A stretch of DNA of 64,000 nt. It comes from Sorangium aterium. Its GTDB lineage: Bacteria > Myxococcota_A > Polyangia > Polyangiales > Polyangiaceae. Location: the NCBI RefSeq assembly GCF_028368935.1, contig NZ_JAQNDK010000007.1, positions 434,001 through 498,000 on the forward strand, written 5' to 3'. The position numbers were made by a program, and so were the translations under genes. Below, one piece after another: positions 45,857-53,853 of this stretch; the stretch's first letter is position 1; each line of letters starts with the position of its first letter. The notes beneath the pieces are model-generated. The model made no database searches and had not been told where the DNA came from. It saw nothing but the letters and a program-made list of their open reading frames with translations.

Positions 45857-46340
45857 GGATCGTGATTAAAGTGGTTGGAGAGAAAAGTATAGCTCTCTCT
45901 CTCTCACTTGTTGGGACCAAAGGAGAGGCTTCGAACCGTCGGACCTTCAAGGCGAAGCACGATCGATGAATGGATCTGATGAAGCCAAACTTTTGTGAGC
46001 ACGTCGCCCGTGTCCCCGGCGGCTCGCTCGGTGGGGCGCTGAGCGAGGCCAGAGGTGCCGTCCGGGGTGGGTAGGACGAGCAAGAGCGTTTGAGAATCAA
46101 GCGGTTTGTCATGGCACTCCTCGCATCCAGCGATGCTGTACGTGCCGATTGACGTACATGCTTGATCCATCAAGCCGGTCTCGACTGTCAAAAGTGCTTG
46201 CAAATGCCGTCGCTTCGGGGTGCGTCGTCGAGCGCTGGAGTCGCGGGCGGCTGCTCGGCGCCGTCGGGCGCAGCCGAGCACGTCGAGCGTGGCGAGGACG
46301 CGATGTGGCCTGGCGCGAGCAGGGTGGGTACCCTTCGCCC
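45857..46340. other. 484-bp intergenic region upstream of lipoprotein B' and the rhodanese gene
   Basis: The first 300 bp are homologous to 37123-37395 (shared patches such as GGCTTCGA, CGTCGCCCGTG, ATCAAGCGG and AGCCGGTCTC). It carries the third 57-bp element. Promoters for both divergent genes are presumably inside. No gene seen. Confidence 0.55.
46097..46153. promoter_or_regulatory. 57-bp element, copy C
   Basis: TCAAGCG (46097), 21 bp, ATCCAGC-GAT-GCTGTAC (46125-46141, left arm with two changes), 7 bp, TTGAC. Same internal distances as copies A and B. Confidence 0.55.
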
Positions 46341-47213
46341 ATGAGCGATCCCTTCCTCGTGCCCCCCGGTCCGCTCGTCGATGCCGCCTGGCTCGCAGCG
46401 CACGCGGGCGATCCCCGCGTCCGCGTCGTCGACTGCCGCTGGTACCTCGGCGGTCGCCGCGGCGTCGACGAGTACGCCCGCGGCCACATCCCTGGCGCCG
46501 TCCACCTCGACGTCGATGCCGATCTCTCCAGCCCGGCGCACGGAGGACCAGGCCGCCACCCGCTCCCCGACGCGGCGGCGTTCGCGCGCGTGCTCGGCCG
46601 GATCGGGGTGGCCCCAGGCTCGGTGGTCGTCGGCTACGACGACGCCGGTGGGGCCATCGCCGCCCGTCTCTGGTGGCTGCTGCGCTACTTCGGTCATCCC
46701 GGCGGGCGCGTGCTCGACGGCGGGCTCCAGGCGTGGACCTCCGCGGGACACCCCCTCTCGACCGAGGCACCCTCGTTCGCGTCAGCGCCCACCATGGATC
46801 TCGCCGCCGGCGGCGCCCCGGTCGCGGACAAGGCCGCTGTCGACAGGCTGCGCCGCGACTCCGCGGCGGTGATCCTCGATGCGCGCGCCCGCGAGCGCTA
46901 CGAGGGGCAGACCGAGCCCGTCGATGCCCGCCCGGGCCACATCCCCGGCGCCCGCTCCGCCCCGTTCGTCGAGAACCTCATCGCCCCCGGGGGCGCCTTC
47001 CGCGAGCGCGCCGAGCTCGAGCGGCGCTATCGCGACCTCGGGGCGCTCGATGCAGCCACCGTGGTCTGCTACTGCGGCTCCGGCGTCACCGCCTGCCACG
47101 ACCTCCTCGCCCTGGCGACGCTCGGCCGCGAGGACGCGATCCTCTACGAGGGGTCCTGGAGCGATTGGGCCCGCGACGCCGCCCTGCCCGCAGCCAGAGG
47201 CCCCGAGCCCTGA
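46341..47213 (+). CDS. Two-domain rhodanese (thiosulfate/mercaptopyruvate sulfurtransferase)
   Basis: Moves sulfane sulfur from thiosulfate or mercaptopyruvate to cyanide or thiols. 290 residues from ATG 46341; the frame upstream is Arg-rich and not conserved. The inactive N-terminal rhodanese domain (about 12-125, VRVVDCRWYLGGRRGVDEYA, GHIPGAVHLDVDADLS) precedes the catalytic domain (about 150-280) with active-site loop CYCGSGVTACHDLLAL, where the Cys of CGSGVTA is the sulfur carrier. The CGSGVT loop is closer to thiosulfate sulfurtransferases of the SseA/TST family. Cytoplasmic; no signal peptide. Convergent with the ureohydrolase, 6 bp apart. Confidence 0.93.
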   Translation: MSDPFLVPPGPLVDAAWLAAHAGDPRVRVVDCRWYLGGRRGVDEYARGHIPGAVHLDVDADLSSPAHGGPGRHPLPDAAAFARVLGRIGVAPGSVVVGYDDAGGAIAARLWWLLRYFGHPGGRVLDGGLQAWTSAGHPLSTEAPSFASAPTMDLAAGGAPVADKAAVDRLRRDSAAVILDARARERYEGQTEPVDARPGHIPGARSAPFVENLIAPGGAFRERAELERRYRDLGALDAATVVCYCGSGVTACHDLLALATLGREDAILYEGSWSDWARDAALPAARGPEP

Positions 47214-47219
47214 GCGGCG

Positions 47220-48338
47220 TCAGGCGAGCGCGCGGCCGACCGTGGCCTCGATCGTCTCGCGCAGGTAGCGCACCGCCAGCGCGACCGTGCGCGCCGCGCT
47301 CTCCGGCGTCGGCTGGAGCGCGGGCGCGACCTCCATGACGTCGCCGCCGATCAGGCCGACCTCGCGCCCGAGCCGGCGGATGAGCGCCACGACGAACTCG
47401 GGCGACAGGCCGTCCGGCTCCGGCGTCCCCGTGGCGTCGGCGTACGCGGCGTCCGTGCCGTCGATGTCGTTCGAGAAATACACGCCCTCGACGCCGGTGC
47501 TCTTCACGTGGGCCACGATGGCGTCGAGCGCCGCCGCCGGATCGGCGCGGCACTCGGCCGCCCAGAACTGGCGCACGCCGTAGCGGCTCTCCCAGTGCTC
47601 GCGCGGCTTCTGCGACGCGCGGACCCCCACCTGCGTCAGCCGGCCGCCCCGCCCGACAAGCTCGTTCGCGTGGTACGACCACGTGGCGAAGCAGTACGCG
47701 ATGCCGAGCCGCTCCTCGAGGAGATCGGTGTGCGCGTCCGGCTGGACGATGCCCCACGGCCGCTTCCGCGCGCGGGCGAGCGCGCGCGCGACCGGCAAGG
47801 CCGTGGAGTGATCGCCGCCGAGCACGATGGGGGCGACGCCCGGGTTGATCGAGAAGACGAGATCGAGCGCGCGCTCCGCGATGGAGAGCGGCGAGACCGG
47901 CAGCCGCGACGCCGCGGGCTCGGGCACGCCAGGGTAGAGCGCGCGGCGCGACGCGGCCTTCTGCGCCTCCGAGAGCATGTCGTCGTGCAGGAGCTGGGGA
48001 ACGACGAACACGTCGCCGATGTCGACGAGCCCGACCTCGCGCGCCCGCTCGGGGAAGCCCGGGAAGGCGTCGAGGAGCGCGGTCCGGATGGCCTGCGGGC
48101 CCATGTTGGAGCCGCGGAGGAACCCCGCGCCGACGTCGGAGGGCACGCCGAGCAAGACGGCGCGCGCGCCGGCGATGCGGTCGAGCGACGCGCGGAACCG
48201 CGCGAGGACCTCCTCCTCGGTCGCGGCACCGTAGAGCCTCCGCTGGACCTCGAGCTGCTGCGCGCGGCCGGTCGAGACGAGGTAGAGGCCTCCGGCCGCC
48301 GGACGCAGCAGGAGCGCGAGCTCTTCTTGCGGGGTCAT
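47220..48338 (-). CDS. Ureohydrolase (arginase/agmatinase family)
   Basis: A 372-residue dinuclear-Mn hydrolase of guanidino compounds. Metal-site motifs are all present: VLGGDHSTALP (His), QPDAHTDLLEE (Asp-x-His-x-Asp), and SNDIDGTDAAYADATGTPEP (Asp-x-Asp). It is longer than typical agmatinase (about 310) because of an N-terminal 65-residue extension (ALLLRPAAGGLYLVSTGRAQ). Substrate cannot be told: agmatinase, arginase or formimidoylglutamase all remain possible, and ureohydrolase-like proteins of unknown substrate are common. It is 22 bp downstream of cobC on the same strand. Confidence 0.86.
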   Translation of the reverse strand: MTPQEELALLLRPAAGGLYLVSTGRAQQLEVQRRLYGAATEEEVLARFRASLDRIAGARAVLLGVPSDVGAGFLRGSNMGPQAIRTALLDAFPGFPERAREVGLVDIGDVFVVPQLLHDDMLSEAQKAASRRALYPGVPEPAASRLPVSPLSIAERALDLVFSINPGVAPIVLGGDHSTALPVARALARARKRPWGIVQPDAHTDLLEERLGIAYCFATWSYHANELVGRGGRLTQVGVRASQKPREHWESRYGVRQFWAAECRADPAAALDAIVAHVKSTGVEGVYFSNDIDGTDAAYADATGTPEPDGLSPEFVVALIRRLGREVGLIGGDVMEVAPALQPTPESAARTVALAVRYLRETIEATVGRALA

Positions 48339-48360
48339 GCCCGACGAGGGTACGCGCCCC

Positions 48361-49011
48361 TCAGGGGGCCGCCAGCGAAAGGGCGGACGCGGGCAGAGGG
48401 AAGCGCTCGGCCGTGAGGTGAGGGACCGGCGCGCTCATCGCCGCGGGCCAGCTGGCGCCGCGCGCGACGACCCGGAGCGCGCGCAGCACGCCCGCGTGCG
48501 CGACGAGGAGGTGCGGGCGCGCGCGGGACGCGACGTCCGCGTCGGACGCGACGTCCACGCCGTCCACGCCGCGCGGCGCGCGCGGGGCGCTGAGCTCGCG
48601 CCAAAACGACCGCACCCTGGACTCGACCTCGAGCGCCGACTCGCCCCCGGGCGGCCCGACGCGCTCCCAGCCGTCGAGCCACGCGGCGTATGCGGCCGGG
48701 TCGTCGCGCTCGATGTCCGAGAAGGCGCGCCCCTCCCAGGCGCCATAGGAGATCTCGACGAGGCGATCGTCGAGGGCGCGCGGCACCCCGAGGCGCGCCG
48801 CGAGCTCGGCGGCCGGGAGCGCGCAGCGGGAGAGCCGCGACGACCAGACCACGCCGGGGCGGACGCAGAGCTCGTGGAGCGCGCGCTCGATCGCGGCCGC
48901 GGCAGCCTCCGGGGGGAGCTCCGCGGCGACGTCGAGGCGGCCGTAGCAGACGCCGGAGAGCGCGACAGGGGCGTGGCGGAAGGCGATGAGGCCGTGGGCG
49001 AGGGGATCCAC
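48361..49011 (-). CDS. cobC: Alpha-ribazole phosphatase (histidine phosphatase family)
   Basis: Removes the 5'-phosphate of alpha-ribazole-phosphate in cobalamin synthesis. 216 residues with the phosphohistidine motif FRHAPVALSGVCYGRLDV (His 13; the usual RHG is RHA), a CobC-type CYGRLD, the second-helix EISYGAWEGRAFSDIE with the acid residue, and VAHAGVLRAL for the second His. The assignment as CobC rests mainly on its place after cobT and cobS (16 bp from cobS). Confidence 0.85.
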   Translation of the reverse strand: MDPLAHGLIAFRHAPVALSGVCYGRLDVAAELPPEAAAAAIERALHELCVRPGVVWSSRLSRCALPAAELAARLGVPRALDDRLVEISYGAWEGRAFSDIERDDPAAYAAWLDGWERVGPPGGESALEVESRVRSFWRELSAPRAPRGVDGVDVASDADVASRARPHLLVAHAGVLRALRVVARGASWPAAMSAPVPHLTAERFPLPASALSLAAP

Positions 49012-49026
49012 GCGCGCGCCCGCGGC

Positions 49027-49794
49027 TCAGCCGCCCCGCACGAGCGCGAGGGCGAGCAGCGCGGCGCACTCGGCGATCTGCTGCGTCGCGCCCAGGAAGT
49101 CGCCCGTGAGCCCGCCGGCGCGGGCGCGGAAGCGGAGGCCGCAGATCGTCGCGGCGGCGGCGGCCGCGACGAGCATGCCCGCCGCCTCGGCCGCCGTGAG
49201 GGCCCCTGCGGCGTGCGCCGCGGCGAGCGCGAGCGCCGGCCAGAGCGAGCCGAGCAGCGCCTGCGGGAGCGCCGCCTGCGCCACCGGGCGGCTGCGCGAG
49301 CCGCTCTGGGTGACATAAGGCAGCGCGACCATCAGCCAGATCGGCGGGGTGCGCGAGAGGCACTGCGTCAGCACGAGGGCGACGGGCGCCGCTGCGTCGA
49401 GCCGCGCGAGCAGGGCGACGCGCAGCACGAGGACCACGATCAGCGCCGCCGCGCCGAACGCGCCGATGCGGCTGTCCTTGAGGATCTCGAAGATCCGCGC
49501 GCGATCGAGCGCGCCGCCGAGCGCGTCGGCCGTGTCCGCGAGGCCGTCCTCGTGGAATGCCCCGGTCAGCAGCAGCCCGAGGGCCACGGTGACGCTCGCC
49601 GCGACGAGGGCGCCGCCCCGGTCGACGAGCAGCCACACCGCGGCCTGGGCGGCGCCGAGCGCGGCGCCCACGAACGGGAACCAGGCCGAGGCCCAGCGCC
49701 AGTCCGCCTCGGCGTAGGGGAAGCCGCCGACCGGGACGCGCGTGAGGAAGGTCGCCGCTGCGCGGGCGCCGCGCAGCACCGGCGGCATTGTCAT
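49027..49794 (-). CDS. cobS: Adenosylcobinamide-GDP ribazoletransferase (cobalamin synthase)
   Basis: Joins adenosylcobinamide-GDP and alpha-ribazole. 255 residues; ATG 49794 overlaps the cobT stop by 4 bp (ATGA), indicating translational coupling. The N-terminus AATFLTRVPVGGFPYAEADW and the active-site segment GAFHEDGLADTADALGG, followed by ILKDSRIGAFG, match CobS; six or so membrane segments follow (e.g. AALIVVLVLRVALLARL). Ends LRFRARAGGLTGDFLGATQQ, as usual. Confidence 0.94.
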   Translation of the reverse strand: MTMPPVLRGARAAATFLTRVPVGGFPYAEADWRWASAWFPFVGAALGAAQAAVWLLVDRGGALVAASVTVALGLLLTGAFHEDGLADTADALGGALDRARIFEILKDSRIGAFGAAALIVVLVLRVALLARLDAAAPVALVLTQCLSRTPPIWLMVALPYVTQSGSRSRPVAQAALPQALLGSLWPALALAAAHAAGALTAAEAAGMLVAAAAAATICGLRFRARAGGLTGDFLGATQQIAECAALLALALVRGG

Positions 49795-50879
49795 GGAGTC
49801 CCGGGCCGCGCGCGATCGGGCACGCTCGCGCTCGCGAACGTCGCCATGCCGGCGTGGAGGGCGCAGGCCGCGTCGAGGAGGGGCAGCGCGGCCAGCGCCG
49901 CGCTCGCCTCGCCGAGCCGCATCCCGAGGTCCAGCAAGGGGCGCGCGTCGAGCGCCGCGAGGACGTGGGCGTGGCCGCGCTCGGCCGAGCGGTGGGCGAA
50001 GAGCATGCCCGATCGCGCCCCGGCGCACATCCGGACGAGCGCGAGCGCTGCCGCCGAGACGATGAAGCCGTCGACGAGCACCGCGATCCGCCGCTCGATC
50101 GCCCGCGCCATGGCGCCCACCAGCGCGGCGATCTCCTTGCCGCCGACCGCCTGCACGACGCGGTGCGGATCGGTGCGCTGGACGCCCGAGGCGCCCTGCG
50201 CGCGCCGCGTCGCGTCGCGCACGACCTCGACCTTGCGCGACAGCGCGTCGCCGGAGACGCCGGTCCCCGCGCCGACGACGTCCTCCGGCGCGAGCCCGAG
50301 GAGCAGCGCCGTCATGGCCGCCGCCGCCGTCGTGTTGCCGATGCCCATGTCGCCGAGCAGGACGACGCGCGTGTCGCCCCCGAGCGCGTCGATCTCCGCG
50401 GCGCCCGCGCGGAGCGCGCGCTCGTAGACGGCCTCCGAGAGCGCGTCCTCGATCCGCAGGTCGCCCATGGGATCGTCGGCGACCGGATCGCGCCGCAGCC
50501 GCGCTCCATCGCCGCCGTCGACGCGCTCGTACGGGTGGGCGACGCCGACGTCCACGACCCGCAGCTCGACGCCGAGGTTCCGGCAGAGGACGCTGGCGGC
50601 GGCGCCGCCGCGCACGAAGTTCGCCACCATCGCCGCCGTGACCTCCGGCGGGTACGCCGACACGCCGTGCCGGACGACAGGGTGATCGGCGGCGAAGAGC
50701 ACCGCCGCCGCAGGCCGGCTCGCGGGCGGCCCGCCCTGGATGCCGGCGAGCGCCACGGCGAGATCCTCGAGCACGCCGAGGCTGCCGCGCGGCTTGGTCA
50801 GCGTGTCCTGCCGCGCGCGCGCCGCGCCCACCGCGCTCGCGTCGAGCTCCGGAAAGACCCAGTGAGGCGAGAGAGCCAT
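49791..50879 (-). CDS. cobT: Nicotinate-nucleotide--dimethylbenzimidazole phosphoribosyltransferase
   Basis: Makes alpha-ribazole-5'-phosphate, the lower ligand of B12. 362 residues from ATG 50879. Signatures: RQDTLTKPRGSLGVLEDLAV near the N-terminus, FAADHPVVRHGVSAYPPEVT, GDMGIGNTTAAAAMTALLL and the C-terminal GFIVSAAALALVRMC, HRSAERGH and LDLGMRLGEASAA. First gene of cobT-cobS-cobC. Neither cobU nor a cobalamin riboswitch is visible in the 86 bp upstream, which contain only the end of tRNA-Ala and a hairpin. Confidence 0.95.
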   Translation of the reverse strand: MALSPHWVFPELDASAVGAARARQDTLTKPRGSLGVLEDLAVALAGIQGGPPASRPAAAVLFAADHPVVRHGVSAYPPEVTAAMVANFVRGGAAASVLCRNLGVELRVVDVGVAHPYERVDGGDGARLRRDPVADDPMGDLRIEDALSEAVYERALRAGAAEIDALGGDTRVVLLGDMGIGNTTAAAAMTALLLGLAPEDVVGAGTGVSGDALSRKVEVVRDATRRAQGASGVQRTDPHRVVQAVGGKEIAALVGAMARAIERRIAVLVDGFIVSAAALALVRMCAGARSGMLFAHRSAERGHAHVLAALDARPLLDLGMRLGEASAALAALPLLDAACALHAGMATFASASVPDRARPGTP

Positions 50880-50926
50880 GTCCGGGTTCTCTACTCCGAC
50901 ACGCCGGCAAGCGGGCACGGCGCTGC

Positions 50927-50951
50927 GGACTCCTTACGGAAACAGGAGTCC
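50927..50951 (-). terminator. Hairpin downstream of tRNA-Ala
   Basis: GGACTCCT and AGGAGTCC form a perfect 8-bp stem with a 9-nt loop, 14 bp past the 3' end of the tRNA. No T-run. Probably the tRNA processing/termination structure, or the cobT leader. Confidence 0.45.
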
Positions 50952-50965
50952 TTCGGTCCTATCGG

Positions 50966-51038
50966 TGGAGCTGAGGGGGATCGAACCCCTGACCTCATGA
51001 CTGCCAGTCATGCGCTCTCCCAGCTGAGCTACAGCCCC
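50966..51038 (-). tRNA. tRNA-Ala (anticodon GGC)
   Basis: 73-nt cloverleaf. Acceptor stem GGGGCTG/CAGCTCC (one G-U), D arm GCTC-AGCTGGGA-GAGC, anticodon arm CATGA-CTGGCAG-TCATG, T arm AGGGG-TTCGATC-CCCCT, discriminator A. The anticodon GGC reads GCC/GCU alanine codons. CCA is not encoded. Confidence 0.97.
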
Positions 51039-51145
51039 GGTCGTTGGGAGCGGCATATCTACAGCCTCTCGCGCCGCTTGTCTCTACTTTTTTTCGACCG
51101 GCGCGTTTTTGTTCCGAGGGCGTCGGTTCGCGGCTGCTCGCGTGT

Positions 51146-51205
51146 GTTTGCTTCCGTTTGCGCGCGTTTGCTTCCGTTTGCGCGCGTTCGCTTCCGTTTG
51201 CGCTC
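51146..51205. repeat. Three 20-bp tandem repeats upstream of tRNA-Ala
   Basis: Unit GTTTGCTTCCGTTTGCGCGC occurs at 51146, 51166 and 51186 (the last with two changes). It lies between the acyl-CoA dehydrogenase stop and the 5' end of the tRNA. A pyrimidine-rich, less GC-rich island; function unknown. Confidence 0.85.
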
Positions 51206-51280
51206 GTCGCCAGGTGGGTGTGCCCAGCGGAGGGGTGCGCGCGGCCTGGCGGCGATGCGGCCGCCGGGCCGCGGGGGCGC

Positions 51281-52450
51281 TCAGAAGTTCATCAGCTTTG
51301 CCAGGTAGTACTTCATCGTCTCGGTCGTCCCGCCGCCGATGCGGAGGAGCCGCTGATCGCGCCAGGCGCGCGCGATCGGGAAGTCCTCGATGTAGCCCCA
51401 GCCGCCGTGGAACTGCAGGCAGGTGTCCACGACGTCGTTCGCCACGTCGCCGGCCAGGATCTTCGCCATCGAGATGAGCTTCACCGTGTCGAAGCTGATC
51501 GGCACCTTCCGCACGTACCGCTCGTCGTTGTAGTGGTCGACGCACTTGTACGCGAACGCGCGCGCCGCCTCGCAGCGCGTGTACAGGTCCACGAGCTTGT
51601 GCTGCCACGACTCGCGCTTGATGATCGGCTTGCCAAACGCCACCCGCTCGCGCCCGTACTCGACCGTGCCGTCGAGCGTCATGAACGAGCTCGCGATCGC
51701 GCTCACCGCAGCGACCAGCCGCTCGGTCTGGAAGTTCTGCATCAGGTACGCGAAGCCCTGATCGGGCTCGCCGAGCAGGTAGCGCCCCGGCACCCGCACG
51801 TCCTCCAGGAAGAGCTCCGCGGTGTCCGAGGACTTGTTGCCGATCTTCTTCAGCTTCTTCGCGACGCTGAAGCCGCGGAGCGCCGTCGGCACGAGGAAGA
51901 ACGAGCAGCCGTGGGCGCCCCTGTCCGGCGACGTCTTGGCGAGCAACGTCACGAAATCGGCGCGCGTCCCGTTCGTGATGAAGGTCTTCTGCCCGTTCAG
52001 CACGTAATCATCGCCCTCCTTGCGCGCGATCGTCCGGATCCCGGCCACGTCGCTGCCGGCCGCCGGCTCGGAGACGCCGAGCGCGGCGATCTTGTCGCCC
52101 GCGAGCGCCGGCTTGAGGAACTCCTCGATCTGCTCCTTCGTGCCGATGTCGCTGATCACCGGGGTCGCCATGTCGCTCTGCACGAGCAGCCCCATCGAGA
52201 CGCCCGCCATCGTGCAGCGCACGAGCTCCTCGGCCTTGGCCGCCGAGAACCAGTAGTCGAGCCCGGCGCCGCCGTGCTCCTCCGGGAAGTGCGCGCCCAG
52301 GATCCCGAGCTCGCCGGCGCGCTTGAACACCCAGTTGGGAAAGCACTCCGACGCCTCCCACTCCTCCACATGAGGAGCGAGCTCCTTCTCTGCGAAGGCC
52401 CGCACCGTCTTCCTGAACTGCTGATGTTCTTCCGTGAACGGCTGCCACAT
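51281..52450 (-). CDS. Acyl-CoA dehydrogenase
   Basis: FAD-dependent alpha,beta-dehydrogenation of acyl-CoA. 389 residues from ATG 52450, preceded by GAGGAGGGG. Typical fold: FTEEHQQFRKTVRAFAEKEL, EEHGGAGLDY, GVSEPAAGSDVAGI, FITNGTRADF, GRERVAFGKPI and FHGGWGYIEDFPIARAWRD. At the end the loop is RIGGGTTETMKYYLAK, without the Glu found in the short- and medium-chain enzymes. A Glu is present in FQTERLVAAVSAI, where isovaleryl- and long-chain enzymes carry their base, so it probably belongs to that group. Substrate chain length not determined. Confidence 0.93.
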   Translation of the reverse strand: MWQPFTEEHQQFRKTVRAFAEKELAPHVEEWEASECFPNWVFKRAGELGILGAHFPEEHGGAGLDYWFSAAKAEELVRCTMAGVSMGLLVQSDMATPVISDIGTKEQIEEFLKPALAGDKIAALGVSEPAAGSDVAGIRTIARKEGDDYVLNGQKTFITNGTRADFVTLLAKTSPDRGAHGCSFFLVPTALRGFSVAKKLKKIGNKSSDTAELFLEDVRVPGRYLLGEPDQGFAYLMQNFQTERLVAAVSAIASSFMTLDGTVEYGRERVAFGKPIIKRESWQHKLVDLYTRCEAARAFAYKCVDHYNDERYVRKVPISFDTVKLISMAKILAGDVANDVVDTCLQFHGGWGYIEDFPIARAWRDQRLLRIGGGTTETMKYYLAKLMNF

Positions 52451-52595
52451 AGCGAACCCCTCCTCGCCGGCACGACCGAGATGATTCGTACACGAAACAT
52501 TTTCCAGCGCAAGCGCCGCATCTCCGCGCTTCTGCCGCGCCTGGGCCGCCGCGCGGACCGCGCGGGGAACCTCACGGGGCCGCGCGGCGCCACGC

Positions 52596-52632
52596 GGGCT
52601 CCACGCGGCGCCGAGCGGGCCGCGTGGAGCCC
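52596..52632. other. Perfect 13-bp inverted repeat in the acyl-CoA dehydrogenase/rimK divergent region
   Basis: GGGCTCCACGCGG and CCGCGTGGAGCCC with an 11-bp spacer, near the middle of the 350-bp region 52451-52800. It could be an operator or a hairpin. The rest of that region is Arg/Ala-coding-like low complexity in all frames and no gene is called. Confidence 0.55.
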
Positions 52633-52800
52633 CATGGAAAACGAGGGCCGATGGCGCGGCGCGCGACCGTGCGGGCCGCGGCGCGAGCGGTGGCGCGGCG
52701 CGAGCGGCGCGAGCGGCAGAAGAACCGCCGAAGAGCGAAAAATGAATCGGCACGCGCATCCATCCACGCAGTCTGCCGGCTCTGCTAGCCTCCGGGCCAC

Positions 52801-53853
52801 ATGCGACTCCTCGTCCTGTCCCGCAACGCGTCCCTCTATTCGACGAGCCGGATCGTGCTCGCGGGGCGCGCGCGTGGTCACGACGTCAGCGTCATCGATC
52901 CGCTCGATTTCCAGATCGTCGTGTCGCGCGGTCGCCCGTCGTTGCTCGTCGGTGGTTCGGCGGTGCCCCGCTTCGACATCGTGATCCCGCGCATCGGCGC
53001 CAGCATCACGAACTACGGCCTCGCCGTCGTCCGCCAGTTCGATCTCATGGGCGTTCCCGTCCTGAACGGCGCCGTCTCGATCGCGAGGAGCCGCGACAAG
53101 CTGCGCGCGCTCCAGCTGCTCACGCGCCGCAAGCTCAACGTGCCGATCACCGTGTGCGCCCGGAGCCCGGCCGGCGTCGAGGCGGCGCTCTCGCTCGTCG
53201 GCGGCTGCCCCGCGATCGTGAAGCTCCAGCAGGGGACCCAGGGCATCGGCACCATGCTCGCCGAGACGCCCCACGCCGTGCACGCGCTGCTCGAGACGTT
53301 CTGGGCCATGGGCCAGGACATCGTGCTCCAGGAGTACGTGCGCGAGTCGAAGGGGCGCGACATCCGGGTCATCGTCGTCGGCGGCCGCGTGGTCGCCTCG
53401 ATGCGCCGCGTCGCCAAGCCGGGCGAGTTCCGCTCGAACCTCCACCGCGGCGGCAAGGGCGATCGGGTGAAGCTGCCGCGCGCCTACCGGAGCGTCGCGA
53501 TCCGCGCCGCGAAGGCGATGGGCCTCGAGGTCGCCGGCGTCGACATGCTCGAGGCGCGCTCCGGGCCGAAGATCCTCGAGATCAACAGCTCGCCCGGCCT
53601 GGAGGGGATCGAGCGCGCGAGCGGCGTCGACGTCGCGGGCGCGATCATCACCTACGCCGAGCGGTACGCGGCGGAGCAGCGCGGCCTCAGCCGCCGCACG
53701 CTCGAGGCGAGGATCGCCGAGGTGATCCACGACGAGCGCATGCCGGCGCCGCGGCGGCTCAGCCGCGCGGCGGCGGAGAACGGGGCGGGCGCGAGCCGCC
53801 GGAAGGCCACGGCGCTCACCGGCGGGAGGGGCGCGCGGAGGGCCCTCTCGTGA
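52801..53853 (+). CDS. rimK: RimK-type ATP-grasp ligase (ribosomal protein S6 modification)
   Basis: Adds glutamates to the C-terminus of S6 in E. coli. 350 residues: N-terminal preATP-grasp domain (MRLLVLSRNASLYSTSRIVL, FDIVIPRIGASITNYG), ATP-grasp core (about 100-290) with VKLQQGTQGIGTMLA, VLQEYVRESKGRDIRVIVV, GVDMLEARSGPKILEINSSPGLEGIE (metal and ATP ligands Asp/Glu/Asn). The C-terminal 55 residues (Arg/Ala-rich) go beyond the 300-residue E. coli protein. Overlaps the next gene by 4 bp (GTGA). The acidic tail of rpsF in this window would be the natural target; other RimK-like ligases make different products. Confidence 0.9.
   Translation: MRLLVLSRNASLYSTSRIVLAGRARGHDVSVIDPLDFQIVVSRGRPSLLVGGSAVPRFDIVIPRIGASITNYGLAVVRQFDLMGVPVLNGAVSIARSRDKLRALQLLTRRKLNVPITVCARSPAGVEAALSLVGGCPAIVKLQQGTQGIGTMLAETPHAVHALLETFWAMGQDIVLQEYVRESKGRDIRVIVVGGRVVASMRRVAKPGEFRSNLHRGGKGDRVKLPRAYRSVAIRAAKAMGLEVAGVDMLEARSGPKILEINSSPGLEGIERASGVDVAGAIITYAERYAAEQRGLSRRTLEARIAEVIHDERMPAPRRLSRAAAENGAGASRRKATALTGGRGARRALS

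Noticed and set aside
50880-50965. Cobalamin riboswitch ahead of cobT
   Set aside because: The 86 bp contain only a short hairpin; no B12-box sequence or room for the aptamer.
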